The notes: generated by a model not told the origin, from the letters alone. Numbered from the stretch's first letter, positions 1 through 6,366 are shown. The stretch is 7,213 nucleotides of DNA from Trichodesmium sp. MAG_R04 (GCA_023356515.1 JAKQYG010000212.1:1-7213); one strand, 5' to 3'. Numbers and translations are program-made.

Positions 1-1
1 T

Positions 2-121
2 CCGGACTATGTGTTGATTTTGCCTTGGAATATTAAGGAGGAGATTATGGAGCAGATGGCTGATGTTCGGGAGTGGGGTGGGAAGTTTGTTGTTCCTATT
101 CCTGAAGTTGAGGTTTTGTAG
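2..121 (+). CDS. C-terminal fragment of a sugar C-methyltransferase-like protein (5' end outside window)
   Basis: An open frame enters from the left edge and encodes 39 residues before TAG at 119-121. The tail reads PDYVLILPWNIKEEIMEQM, then REWGGKFVVPIPEVEVL. This is the usual ending of SAM-dependent C-methyltransferases of the TylC3/NovU type (C-methyltransferase C-terminal domain), which methylate a carbon of NDP-keto-deoxysugars; the PWN and GGKFVVPIP elements are characteristic. The SAM-binding and zinc-binding parts would lie upstream, so activity cannot be judged here. The role in nucleotide-sugar branching is inferred from the family and agrees with the sugar-modifying neighbours. The same tail occurs in some methyltransferases annotated only as class I SAM-dependent, so the substrate is unknown. 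Confidence 0.8.
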   Translation, partial: PDYVLILPWNIKEEIMEQMADVREWGGKFVVPIPEVEVL

Positions 122-123
122 TT

Positions 124-232
124 AGTGGCACGTCAAGCCTTAAATGTTACTTCAGGAAAATGATATAATGCTTATTTTTTAAGGCTTTTAGCTTAAAAAT
201 TTATTCCATTACTTTTAGCTTGACACGCCAGT
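124..232. repeat. Imperfect inverted repeat, MITE-like, about 110 bp
   Basis: The left arm TGGCACGTCAAGC (126-138) and right arm GCTTGACACGCCA (218-230) are reverse complements at 11 of 13 positions. A nested perfect 10-bp inverted repeat, AAGCCTTAAA at 135-144 against TTTAAGGCTT at 178-187, would close a hairpin inside the element. The 10-mer CTTTTAGCTT is directly repeated at 185-194 and 212-221. The element starts within 3 bp of the methyltransferase stop codon. GTAG occurs at 118-121 and 231-234, but this is too short to call a target duplication. The sequence has no coding capacity. It may also act as a 3' stem structure for the upstream transcript. Membership in a dispersed family is inferred from form and from memory of similar GTGTCAAGC repeats in cyanobacteria. 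Confidence 0.6.
161..169 (+). promoter_or_regulatory. Possible extended -10 element inside the first repeat
   Basis: TGATATAAT fits TGnTATAAT, an extended -10 box with a perfect TATAAT hexamer at 164-169. No good TTGACA-like -35 lies 16-18 bp upstream, though extended -10 promoters can do without one. A transcript from about 176 would have a 215-nt leader before the glycosyltransferase start and would cross the second repeat. The match could be chance in an AT-rich spacer. Confidence 0.25.
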
Positions 233-255
233 AGGGATATTTTTAGTAGAGTTTA

Positions 256-358
256 GAGAGTCAGGACTTACGCAAATCAACCTTTAAAACACTATATGTA
301 GGGGCGAATGGCATTCGCCCTCACTAGATGTAGTGCCCGTGCGTAAGCCCTGGAGAGT
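256..358. mobile_element. MITE-like element with terminal inverted repeats and 6-bp flanking duplication
   Basis: The terminal arms are CAGGACTTACGCA (262-274) and TGCGTAAGCCCTG (340-352), which are reverse complements at 12 of 13 positions. The flanks both read GAGAGT (256-261 and 353-358), immediately abutting the arms, as expected for a target-site duplication. The interior contains a strong near-perfect palindrome, GGGCGAATG G CATTCGCCC (302-320). The core is 91 bp with no coding capacity, so any movement would need a transposase in trans. It resembles a repeat family that I recall as abundant in filamentous cyanobacteria, but that recognition is from memory. It lies between the methyltransferase and glycosyltransferase genes and could affect read-through or mRNA stability. 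Confidence 0.75.
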
Positions 359-376
359 GTAAAAGTAGAAGATTTT

Positions 377-383
377 AAGGAGG
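377..383 (+). promoter_or_regulatory. Strong Shine-Dalgarno site for the glycosyltransferase
   Basis: AAGGAGG lies 7 nt before ATG at 391, and an in-frame TAA at 376-378 rules out a longer ATG-started product. This is the only canonical strong Shine-Dalgarno sequence in the window, so it fixes this start firmly. Confidence 0.85.
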
Positions 384-390
384 AAAATTT

Positions 391-2169
391 ATGGAAAATT
401 CAGTCCCCAAAGTAGAAGAAATTGCCACACAGCTAGACCATTCTATTGCTAGTTTAAAAAAAATAACAAGTGACTTAACAAGGTTGCGCGATCGCTTGCT
501 CCAAGTTGAGAAACAAGATCTATTACCACCTTTTCAGGAAAGTGCTTTACTAGAGATCGTAGAGGTTATCCAGGAGCATCAGAATAGTGATTTGTTATGG
601 TGGCATAATATAGAAAATCCCCAACGAGAACAAAGAACCGATACTTACACATTTACTTTTTCAGGGTGGGTTTTGGGCAAGAATTCTCCTGCGGTTACCA
701 TTGAAATAATTAGTGATGATGGTAGAATTATTAAACATATTCCTGTCGGTGTTAGTCGCCCTGATGTAGCAAAGGATTATCCTCACGTTGTAGGAGCAGA
801 CAAAAGTGGTTTTCATGCTGTAGTAATACTTCCAACAATAGGAAAATTAACGGTAGAAGCTGTTCTTGTTGATGAGGTTAGAGTTTCTTTGGGAGTAGTT
901 TTAGTTGAGCAAAAACAGAGTACCCCATCAATCTGTGCTGGCGCACGAAAAACTGCACAATATAGCTTGGTAGTGCTAGATCATATTTTCCCACTCTCAT
1001 TGTCTGCTTTTACCCTCGCAGAGTATAATGCTTATCTTGAAAACTTTCCAAAGGCTGCTGTCTATTCAACTGGTTTAAATTTTATAGCTCTGGGTGAGAC
1101 TAAAAGCTTTTCAGAAGTTTTGGGGGATTATTTGACTTACTACCCTAAGTTTAAAAACAGAGTATTTAAGTTTAATCCTTATTGTCTTAAAGGTGCAAAA
1201 TTTGTATATACACTATTTCTTTCCCAGATTTTTCATTTTATAGATTTGATTGACTATTACAACATTCCTTTTGCTTTTACTCTCTATTCTGGAGGCGGAT
1301 TTGCTTTAAATGACCATATGTCAGACCAATCTCTAAGAAGAGTTTGTTCCTCAAAAAACTTTAGAAAAGTTATTGTTTGTCAAAGTGTTATTAAAGAATA
1401 CTTGTTAAAAAATAATTTTTGCAAGCAAGAGCAAATTGTGATGGTGGAAGGGGTACTTTTACCTTGGCAAGCTTTGACCCAACAAAAAGTTTCTAAACAA
1501 TATTACAAAAAAGATAAAAATACTTTTGACATTTGCTTCGTAGCTCATAAATACACCATGAGAGGAGTCAGTAAAGGATACGATTTATTTGTTGAGGTGG
1601 CAAAAGTTTTAGCCAAAAAATATGGTGACATACGCTTTCATGTAGTTGGAGGATGGGACGAGCATACAATTGATGTCAGTGATATCCAAGATAAAATTTT
1701 CTTCTATGGGAAAAAACAGACGGACTGGTTTCCTCAATTTCATGCAAGTATGGACATTATTTTAGCTCCAAAGTTACCATTTAGTTATTTGCCTGGTGTT
1801 TTTGATGGCGCTCCTGTAGGCAGTTGTGTTGAGGCAGGGCTGTGTGGAGTCGCTGTTTTTTTTACAGATCAACTAAATCAAAATATTCTCTATAAAGACA
1901 GAGAAGAAGTGGTAGTTATACCAAGAAATGAAGAAGAAGTATATGCTAAACTCAAATCAAATCAATTATGGTTTGACAAAGGGGATAATACAGAAATAAA
2001 AAAAATTGACGTGCTAAAAATATCCAATATCATAGAGAAGTATTACCATCATCCTGATGATTTATACTTATTAGCAGAATGCGGACAAAAAGCTTTTGAA
2101 AAAATGGCAAAGAATCAAATCCCATTGAGACTGAAAGTTTTAAGGGAGTTGCTAGAACAGCAGGAATAG
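391..2169 (+). CDS. GT-B glycosyltransferase with N-terminal coiled coil and beta-sandwich-like domain
   Basis: The protein has 592 residues and no signal peptide or membrane span, so it is probably cytoplasmic. Residues 1-42 are heptad-like and probably form a coiled coil. Residues 84-172 form a small beta-rich domain with GWVLG (92-96), RPDVA (123-127) and SGF (139-141). I recall this module in front of other bacterial glycan enzymes; it may bind carbohydrate or mediate assembly. Residues 190-590 look like a GT-B fold. FTLYSGGGF (296-304) and a V-I-V-C-Q-S strand (327-332) lie in the acceptor half. The donor half opens at FDICFVAHKY (379-388) and includes GGW (420-422), FYGKK (438-442) and DGAPVGSCVEAG (472-483), where E481 resembles the donor-binding glutamate of GT4-like enzymes. 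Sugar and acceptor are unknown. It follows the repeat-filled spacer and converges on the WbqC-family gene with 36 bp between stops. Confidence 0.82.
   Translation: MENSVPKVEEIATQLDHSIASLKKITSDLTRLRDRLLQVEKQDLLPPFQESALLEIVEVIQEHQNSDLLWWHNIENPQREQRTDTYTFTFSGWVLGKNSPAVTIEIISDDGRIIKHIPVGVSRPDVAKDYPHVVGADKSGFHAVVILPTIGKLTVEAVLVDEVRVSLGVVLVEQKQSTPSICAGARKTAQYSLVVLDHIFPLSLSAFTLAEYNAYLENFPKAAVYSTGLNFIALGETKSFSEVLGDYLTYYPKFKNRVFKFNPYCLKGAKFVYTLFLSQIFHFIDLIDYYNIPFAFTLYSGGGFALNDHMSDQSLRRVCSSKNFRKVIVCQSVIKEYLLKNNFCKQEQIVMVEGVLLPWQALTQQKVSKQYYKKDKNTFDICFVAHKYTMRGVSKGYDLFVEVAKVLAKKYGDIRFHVVGGWDEHTIDVSDIQDKIFFYGKKQTDWFPQFHASMDIILAPKLPFSYLPGVFDGAPVGSCVEAGLCGVAVFFTDQLNQNILYKDREEVVVIPRNEEEVYAKLKSNQLWFDKGDNTEIKKIDVLKISNIIEKYYHHPDDLYLLAECGQKAFEKMAKNQIPLRLKVLRELLEQQE
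488..495. repeat. HIP1 octamer (GCGATCGC)
   Basis: This is the highly iterated palindrome of many cyanobacterial chromosomes, here inside the glycosyltransferase N-terminal coding region. It supports the cyanobacterial assignment. The next copy is not seen until 7131. Confidence 0.8.
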
Positions 2170-2205
2170 TCAAGTTGGTTACGATCATGGTAAGCACTTT
2201 TTTTG

Positions 2206-2907
2206 TTATTCAACTGCTATAATTGATGGAGTTTTACTTGTCAAAGACTCTATCGCATCTTTCCCCGTATTAGCAATCGTATCCAGCACTGTAACGGTTC
2301 CAATAAAATTTCCAAATAATTGAGGATAAGGATCGTAATCGTATGTTTTGTACTCTAAACGAATTTTGTGTTCTCTAAACAGCTTTTCATCAAGATATCC
2401 TTTCGCTGTTGGACCTGATAAATAAGTTGTAGCACCTGATTTTTTAAGTAATTGAATTAAACGTTCTGTTTTAGAGCCTTTAACTTGATAATCTCTTGAC
2501 ATTAAGATTGGTGTAGCAATATTTAGGTATGCACAAATAGTTTTAATCAGTTTAATGTTAAGCTCGCTGATAGTAGTTTCGCTTCCATTAACGCATTCTT
2601 CCCATAAGCAAATTGCATCTTTAAAAAAAGGGGCACTTTGAAGAGAATCTTTAAGCAATCCTCTATGCTTCCTTCGCCATGGGATATTTTTGCAAATCAA
2701 AACCCGATCTATGGGCAACTCTAGTTTGCTGTTCACAGGAACCGAAATCCATGTTAAACCCGATCTAGTCTTAACTTGATTGCGATTTCGCCAACTTCCT
2801 TTGGAAAAAAGAACATCATCATAAATGATAAATGAGTCAACGCTATTGATAAAATCAAAGTATCCCCTCCAGGGTATGTAGCTAGATTGAATGATACCTA
2901 CTTTCAT
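2206..2907 (-). CDS. WbqC-family protein
   Basis: The 233-residue product opens with MKVGIIQSSYIPWRGYFDF, the typical N-terminus of the WbqC family, so ATG at 2907 is well supported. Other family-like elements are YDD (29-31), SWRNRN (38-43), TWISVPV (52-58), TTYLSGPTAKGYLD (160-173) and TVLDTIANTG (206-215). No signal peptide or transmembrane helix is seen. The length is normal for the family. WbqC-like genes recur in O-antigen, capsule and aminosugar clusters, often beside DegT aminotransferases and acyltransferases, but I do not know an agreed reaction, and a role in aminosugar acylation or modification is inference. It is the last gene of the minus-strand block, 110 bp downstream of the sulfotransferase gene, which is looser spacing than for the two genes before it. 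Only a weak GGA precedes the start. Confidence 0.87.
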   Translation of the reverse strand: MKVGIIQSSYIPWRGYFDFINSVDSFIIYDDVLFSKGSWRNRNQVKTRSGLTWISVPVNSKLELPIDRVLICKNIPWRRKHRGLLKDSLQSAPFFKDAICLWEECVNGSETTISELNIKLIKTICAYLNIATPILMSRDYQVKGSKTERLIQLLKKSGATTYLSGPTAKGYLDEKLFREHKIRLEYKTYDYDPYPQLFGNFIGTVTVLDTIANTGKDAIESLTSKTPSIIAVE

Positions 2908-2920
2908 GTTTCCATTGAAA

Positions 2921-2940
2921 TATTTGTACTTATCTGTACT
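2921..2940 (-). repeat. 10-bp tandem repeat upstream of the WbqC-family start
   Basis: On the minus strand the two units read AGTACAGATA and AGTACAAATA: nine of ten bases match and the period is one helical turn. The block ends 13 bp before ATG at 2907. It also contains GTACAGATAAGTAC (2926-2939), which formally fits GTAN8TAC. It could be an operator or chance; the sequence alone does not decide. Confidence 0.4.
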
Positions 2941-2976
2941 TTGCTCACCATTTAGAGTCTTTGTAAAAGTTTTTTA

Positions 2977-2992
2977 TTGAGAAAAATCTCAA
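2977..2992 (-). other. Small hairpin downstream of the sulfotransferase gene
   Basis: TTGAGA (2977-2982) and TCTCAA (2987-2992) form a 6-bp stem with a 4-base loop, 25 bp past the sulfotransferase stop. On the minus strand it is followed by A residues rather than a U tract, so it is not a convincing intrinsic terminator. It might stabilise or process the mRNA between this gene and the WbqC-family gene. Confidence 0.3.
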
Positions 2993-3017
2993 GTTTCATA
3001 TATCAGTTTAGCGTTCG

Positions 3018-4145
3018 CTACTTCACCCATTCAAATCTATCAAATAAATCCTGTGGAATTAAACTTGTAGCTTTTTCTCGTTGCTCCAATGTAAATACTT
3101 CTCGCCATTCATTAACGCTTCCCTTGCGGAAATTGGATTTCCCTAGTTCTGGCGGTTGTGGCATAGTAAATAAGCTAAAATCTATTTCATAGAAATCTAG
3201 AATTGACTTAAAAAAAGTATTAGAATCTTTAGCTAAATCTTCATGTCTTGTGAACATTATTATGGGATAAAACTCAAGGCTTACTTTTGCTTCTAGCCAG
3301 CCACATATCCATTTAACAAAATAGGGAATTTTTGTTTCTATCATATAATCTACTTGTGCTTTAAAGTCTAATTCTAAATAGTTTTTCACGATAGAGCCGT
3401 TTTTTATATGTAAAATGTAGTAATAGGGAAAACTTCTATAATGTTTATTCAAATGGTGCAATAAAGATAAAGTAGCAGGGCGAGGATCGCGAACATTAAC
3501 TATCAATCTTTCTACATATAAATTTAACAATAACAAATTAAAGCGGTTTGGTTGAATGTGACTGCCAACTACGTTACCTCTCAACACTTGCTCTTTAATT
3601 TCCGATTTGAGTATATTACCAAATTGTAAAAAGGATAGCGAATCTACATCAGCCCAAGAAAATGATACGCCTAATCCTTTAGCCAAATTATGAATTATAT
3701 ATTGTGTTCCCGATTTTTTCTGGGTAGGTAAAATTATCCCCAAGAGTTTTTTTTCTAAACAATTTTTTAGTAGTTCAGCCTTATGAGATTGGTGAGCTTT
3801 GAAAATTGCCTTGCTTAATAAACCTTGGCTTATTAGTTCTCGACTTAGCCTTCCCTGCTCGATCAGAACCTCTATTAAACGAGTGATAGTATTGTCTTGA
3901 TTTTTTTGCTGTGCATCTGCCAAATAACTATAAACAAGTAACCAATTAGGTTTTAAAGCAATCGCTCGTTCAAAACTTTCAATAGCTTTGTCTACTTTGC
4001 CTAAATCTCTTAATACCATTCCTAAACCTAAATGATCTTCTGTTATCTGAGGTTGTTTGTCTATTGCCTCTTGAAACTTCCTTTGAGCAACTTCCCATTT
4101 GCAATTTTCGTACAAACTCCAAGCTGAATTTAGAGAAATTTCCAT
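3018..4145 (-). CDS. TPR-containing sulfotransferase
   Basis: The 375-residue protein has two modules. Residues 3-34 and 36-69 are TPR repeats, the second closer to consensus (GLGMVLRDLGKVDKAIESFERA), followed by a partial third helix. Residues 134-375 look like a PAPS-dependent sulfotransferase. The 5'-phosphosulfate loop is TQKKSGTQYI (141-150, normally PKSGTTW), a likely catalytic His is H196 in GSHIQP, the 3'-phosphate loop is VRDPRPATLSLLHH (218-231), FTRHEDL (298-304) matches the usual RYEDL element, and FRKGSVNEW (339-347) is the C-terminal PAPS-binding RKG motif. Expected role: sulfation of a hydroxyl or amino group on a glycan or small molecule in the cytosol, with the TPRs perhaps recruiting a partner. 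Start ATG 4145 lies 8 nt after the stop of the radical SAM gene, with AGGAG overlapping that gene's end, suggesting translational coupling. The acceptor is unknown. Confidence 0.83.
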   Translation of the reverse strand: MEISLNSAWSLYENCKWEVAQRKFQEAIDKQPQITEDHLGLGMVLRDLGKVDKAIESFERAIALKPNWLLVYSYLADAQQKNQDNTITRLIEVLIEQGRLSRELISQGLLSKAIFKAHQSHKAELLKNCLEKKLLGIILPTQKKSGTQYIIHNLAKGLGVSFSWADVDSLSFLQFGNILKSEIKEQVLRGNVVGSHIQPNRFNLLLLNLYVERLIVNVRDPRPATLSLLHHLNKHYRSFPYYYILHIKNGSIVKNYLELDFKAQVDYMIETKIPYFVKWICGWLEAKVSLEFYPIIMFTRHEDLAKDSNTFFKSILDFYEIDFSLFTMPQPPELGKSNFRKGSVNEWREVFTLEQREKATSLIPQDLFDRFEWVK

Positions 4146-4153
4146 ATCATCAT

Positions 4154-5155
4154 TTACTCCTGTTCTTTAAACTGTTCGACCATATCTGCATAACTGCGCC
4201 CTTCACCAGGCCAGCGAGTGTGTACCCAGTCTGGACAATTACCACAAAAACTGTGATTTCCAAAATTATTGCATAGATGAGCTTCTCTAAGTTTTTGATA
4301 AAACTCGCTCTGCCAAGTTTCATAAATTGTAGTCGTCCTGTAATCAGCAATTACCGATCCATGAACCCAGTCTGTAGGGCAAAATGCCAAATAACCAGCC
4401 GGGTTTAATAAAATTCTTTCCCAAGGATATAGACAAGGAAATCTTACCTTGCTCTTGTGTTCTTCTTGAATTTTTTCTGCTATATTTTCAATTGCCCCAG
4501 CAGCAGAATGGAGGCGACGAATTACAACGTAGTCAGCACCGTTGTTTTTCCAAAAAGTTTCAAAGTCTTTTGTTTCGTAGATATTTTGGGGTTGCTCAAC
4601 ATAACTTACAACAACTTTAGTTTTAAAAGAAGATTGTTTAGACCTCTGGAGCAGCTTGAGTACATTCGATTTGGTAATATTTAAGTTACCATTTACACGA
4701 ATTTTAGAATAAGTCTCAGGGACAAAAGCATCTAAACTAATATCAATTATATCCACACCAATATTTAAAAGCTTTTCAATACGCTTTTCATTCATTAAAG
4801 TGCCGTTTGTGGTTAACGTAACAGCAACTCCAGAATTACCACAAGCATACTCTAGCATTTCATAAATTTGACGATTAGTTAGAGGTTCACCATTACTTGT
4901 GTAGCGGATGTACTGGGTTTTGCCTTGACCGTACTTGGCAACTTCATCCACCATTTTTGCATTCAGTTCTAAATTTAAAGACTGACTACTATAATATGGA
5001 GATTTCTTAAATTCAGGATGGGGACAATGAATGCAGGCTAAGTTGCAAATTTCTGTAACATCTACAATAATTTGAGATGGAAATTCGGCCTTTAACCTTC
5101 CATAAAAACCGTATTGGTTACTATGTTTGTCTACAATCAAAACTTGGTTTGTCAT
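4154..5155 (-). CDS. Radical SAM protein with SPASM/twitch-like auxiliary iron-sulfur domain
   Basis: The 333-residue protein carries the radical SAM motif CNLACIHC (C37, C41, C44), which binds the 4Fe-4S cluster that cleaves SAM. SNGEPL (87-92) stands in for the GGEPL SAM-binding strand, and TTNGTL (115-120) and DISLDA (138-143) are typical barrel strands. After the barrel, C241 and C259 are arranged as C-x12-G-x4-C, the SPASM signature, followed by C304-x2-C307 in FCGNCPDW; C295 is an extra candidate ligand. One auxiliary cluster (twitch type) is therefore more likely than two. Known relatives modify peptides or oxidise sugars and cyclitols. No precursor-peptide ORF is seen nearby and the neighbours are sugar enzymes, so a sugar or cyclitol substrate is favoured, by inference. 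It lies between the aminotransferase (59 bp upstream) and the sulfotransferase (8 bp downstream). Confidence 0.88.
   Translation of the reverse strand: MTNQVLIVDKHSNQYGFYGRLKAEFPSQIIVDVTEICNLACIHCPHPEFKKSPYYSSQSLNLELNAKMVDEVAKYGQGKTQYIRYTSNGEPLTNRQIYEMLEYACGNSGVAVTLTTNGTLMNEKRIEKLLNIGVDIIDISLDAFVPETYSKIRVNGNLNITKSNVLKLLQRSKQSSFKTKVVVSYVEQPQNIYETKDFETFWKNNGADYVVIRRLHSAAGAIENIAEKIQEEHKSKVRFPCLYPWERILLNPAGYLAFCPTDWVHGSVIADYRTTTIYETWQSEFYQKLREAHLCNNFGNHSFCGNCPDWVHTRWPGEGRSYADMVEQFKEQE
4157..4161 (-). promoter_or_regulatory. Shine-Dalgarno site embedded in the radical SAM gene end
   Basis: AGGAG on the minus strand overlaps the last two sense codons of the radical SAM gene and lies 11 nt before the sulfotransferase ATG. 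Two further ATG triplets sit between stop and start (in ATGATGATATGG) but their frame closes at TAA after seven codons, so ATG at 4145 is the real start. Confidence 0.6.
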
Positions 5156-5179
5156 GATTTTTACTGTAGGTTTCCAAAT

Positions 5180-5185
5180 TTTATA
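5180..5185 (-). promoter_or_regulatory. Possible -10 box before the radical SAM gene
   Basis: TATAAA on the minus strand sits 24 bp before ATG at 5155 in the 59-bp gap after the aminotransferase stop. No recognisable -35 is present at 17 bp. It may be an internal promoter of the block, or only AT-rich spacer. Confidence 0.25.
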
Positions 5186-5214
5186 CTAATTAAAAACAGG
5201 CGGTAATTAATCTG

Positions 5215-6363
5215 CTAATACTTTTGTAAAACTTCCTCAAATTGTTGAACTACATACTCAGCATCCTCCAAACTCATGCTTGCACCGATCGGCAAAGTTA
5301 TTATTTGTTTATAAATTTTCTCAGTATTAGGTAAAACTTGGTGCTGTTGCTCGTACAAAGGCATACTATGTAAAGGGGAGTAATGAATAGTTGCACCTAC
5401 ATTGCGCTTTCTCAACTCCCACAATATTTTATCTCTGGAAAAAACGCCGTCATTTAGAAGGATAGTAAATAAGTGACGAGCATGGTAAGGGTGAAGAATG
5501 TTACTCTGAAATTCTATTTTTGCCCCCAAGCTACTAAGCTTTTCATGGTAATAGTTGGCTATGCTCAGTCTAGTAAGATTAAAAGACTTTTGCCTTTTAA
5601 GTTGTACTCTACCTATGGAAGCTTGCAAATCCGTATAATTCATTTTATAACCCAATTCACTCAACTCAGGAGAAATTATGACTGTTTTAGGATGACTAAA
5701 GCGCTTCCAGGCATTCACTGGAAGTCCATGTTGTCTCAAAGAGTCTATTCTTTCTTTTATATTAGGGTCAAAACAGACAACCGCTCCACCATCCCCTGTA
5801 GATAAATTTTTATTAGCATAAAAACTAAAACAAGTCAAGTTAGTTGATGTACCAACAAATTGACCATTTTTGAACTTCCCTCCCAGGGCATGAGCAGCAT
5901 CCTCAACAACTATAACTTTATCTGGCAAGAAGGCGCGTATTTTCTCAACTTCTACAGCTAAACCTCCAAAATGAACAACCATTACTGCTTTGGTTTTGGG
6001 AGTTAACTTTTTTAACACCGTTTCAGGACTCAAGCAAAGGGTGTCTCTATCAACATCGCAAAAAACAGGTTTAGCTCCTAAATACAAAGCTACATTAGCG
6101 GTACTGCACCAAGTTAGGCTAGGACAAATAACTTCATCGCCAGGGCCAATGTTATTAACTAATAAAGATAAGAATAAGGCAGCAGTACAAGAATTAACTG
6201 TTACGATATGAGGCACACCTAAATACTCGCCAAGTTCTTTTTCAAAGGCTAAAGTTTCTGGTCCCATCCCCACCCAACCAGAACGTAAAACTTGAGTGAC
6301 GGCAGAAATTTCATCTTCCGAAAAATTGGGCTTGCCAAAGGGTAAATAGTTTTGTCGAATCAT
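5215..6363 (-). CDS. DegT/DnrJ/EryC1/StrS (ArnB-like) PLP-dependent sugar aminotransferase
   Basis: From ATG at 6363 the product is 382 residues, normal for the family. Visible family features are LPFGKP near the N-terminus, SGWVGMGP, NSCTAAL (PLP phosphate region), GDEVICPSLTWCST, the VEDAAHALGG element with the aspartate that pairs with the PLP nitrogen, and FYANKNLSTGDGG, whose lysine (K185) should form the Schiff base. Because lysine is present, this is an aminotransferase and not a ColD-like dehydratase, which has histidine there. It should transfer an amino group, usually from glutamate, to a keto-sugar nucleotide or similar ketone. The frame is open to ATG 6393 (392 residues), but family homology begins just after the 6363 ATG and a promoter is predicted to start transcription at about that codon. 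It is the first gene of the minus-strand block and divergent from the acyltransferase. Confidence 0.92.
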   Translation of the reverse strand: MIRQNYLPFGKPNFSEDEISAVTQVLRSGWVGMGPETLAFEKELGEYLGVPHIVTVNSCTAALFLSLLVNNIGPGDEVICPSLTWCSTANVALYLGAKPVFCDVDRDTLCLSPETVLKKLTPKTKAVMVVHFGGLAVEVEKIRAFLPDKVIVVEDAAHALGGKFKNGQFVGTSTNLTCFSFYANKNLSTGDGGAVVCFDPNIKERIDSLRQHGLPVNAWKRFSHPKTVIISPELSELGYKMNYTDLQASIGRVQLKRQKSFNLTRLSIANYYHEKLSSLGAKIEFQSNILHPYHARHLFTILLNDGVFSRDKILWELRKRNVGATIHYSPLHSMPLYEQQHQVLPNTEKIYKQIITLPIGASMSLEDAEYVVQQFEEVLQKY

Positions 6364-6366
6364 GGT

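Noticed and set aside
2170..2205. Bidirectional intrinsic terminator between the convergent glycosyltransferase and WbqC-family genes
   Set aside because: There is a T run at 2198-2204 on the plus strand but no GC-rich stem before it. Only a 5-bp AGTTG/CAACT pairing is available, and it flanks the T run.
2926..2939. GTACAGATAAGTAC as an NtcA nitrogen-control site (GTAN8TAC)
   Set aside because: One to two matches to six fixed bases are expected by chance in 7 kb. The site ends only 18 bp before the ATG, so the -10 box expected about 22 bp downstream would fall inside the coding region. It is kept only as part of the tandem repeat.
2977..3192. Plus-strand open frame of 71 codons opposite the sulfotransferase 3' end
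   Set aside because: It is the antisense shadow of a clear protein-coding gene with recognisable motifs. The same holds for the plus-strand frames at 4064-4276, 4384-4684, 5473-5805 and 5990-6211, and for the short minus-strand frame at 4150-4350.
5191..5212. TTAATTA inverted repeat after the aminotransferase stop as a terminator
   Set aside because: The stem is short and entirely A/T, and no proper U tract follows on the minus strand, so it would not form a stable terminator.
5215..6363. ColD-like sugar 3-dehydratase instead of an aminotransferase
   Set aside because: The PLP-binding lysine is present in FYANKN; dehydratases of this fold carry histidine at that position.
6352..6366. TTG at 6352 as the acyltransferase start
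   Set aside because: It would overlap the start of the divergent aminotransferase and uses a rare start codon without a Shine-Dalgarno. ATG at 6367 or 6376 is simpler.
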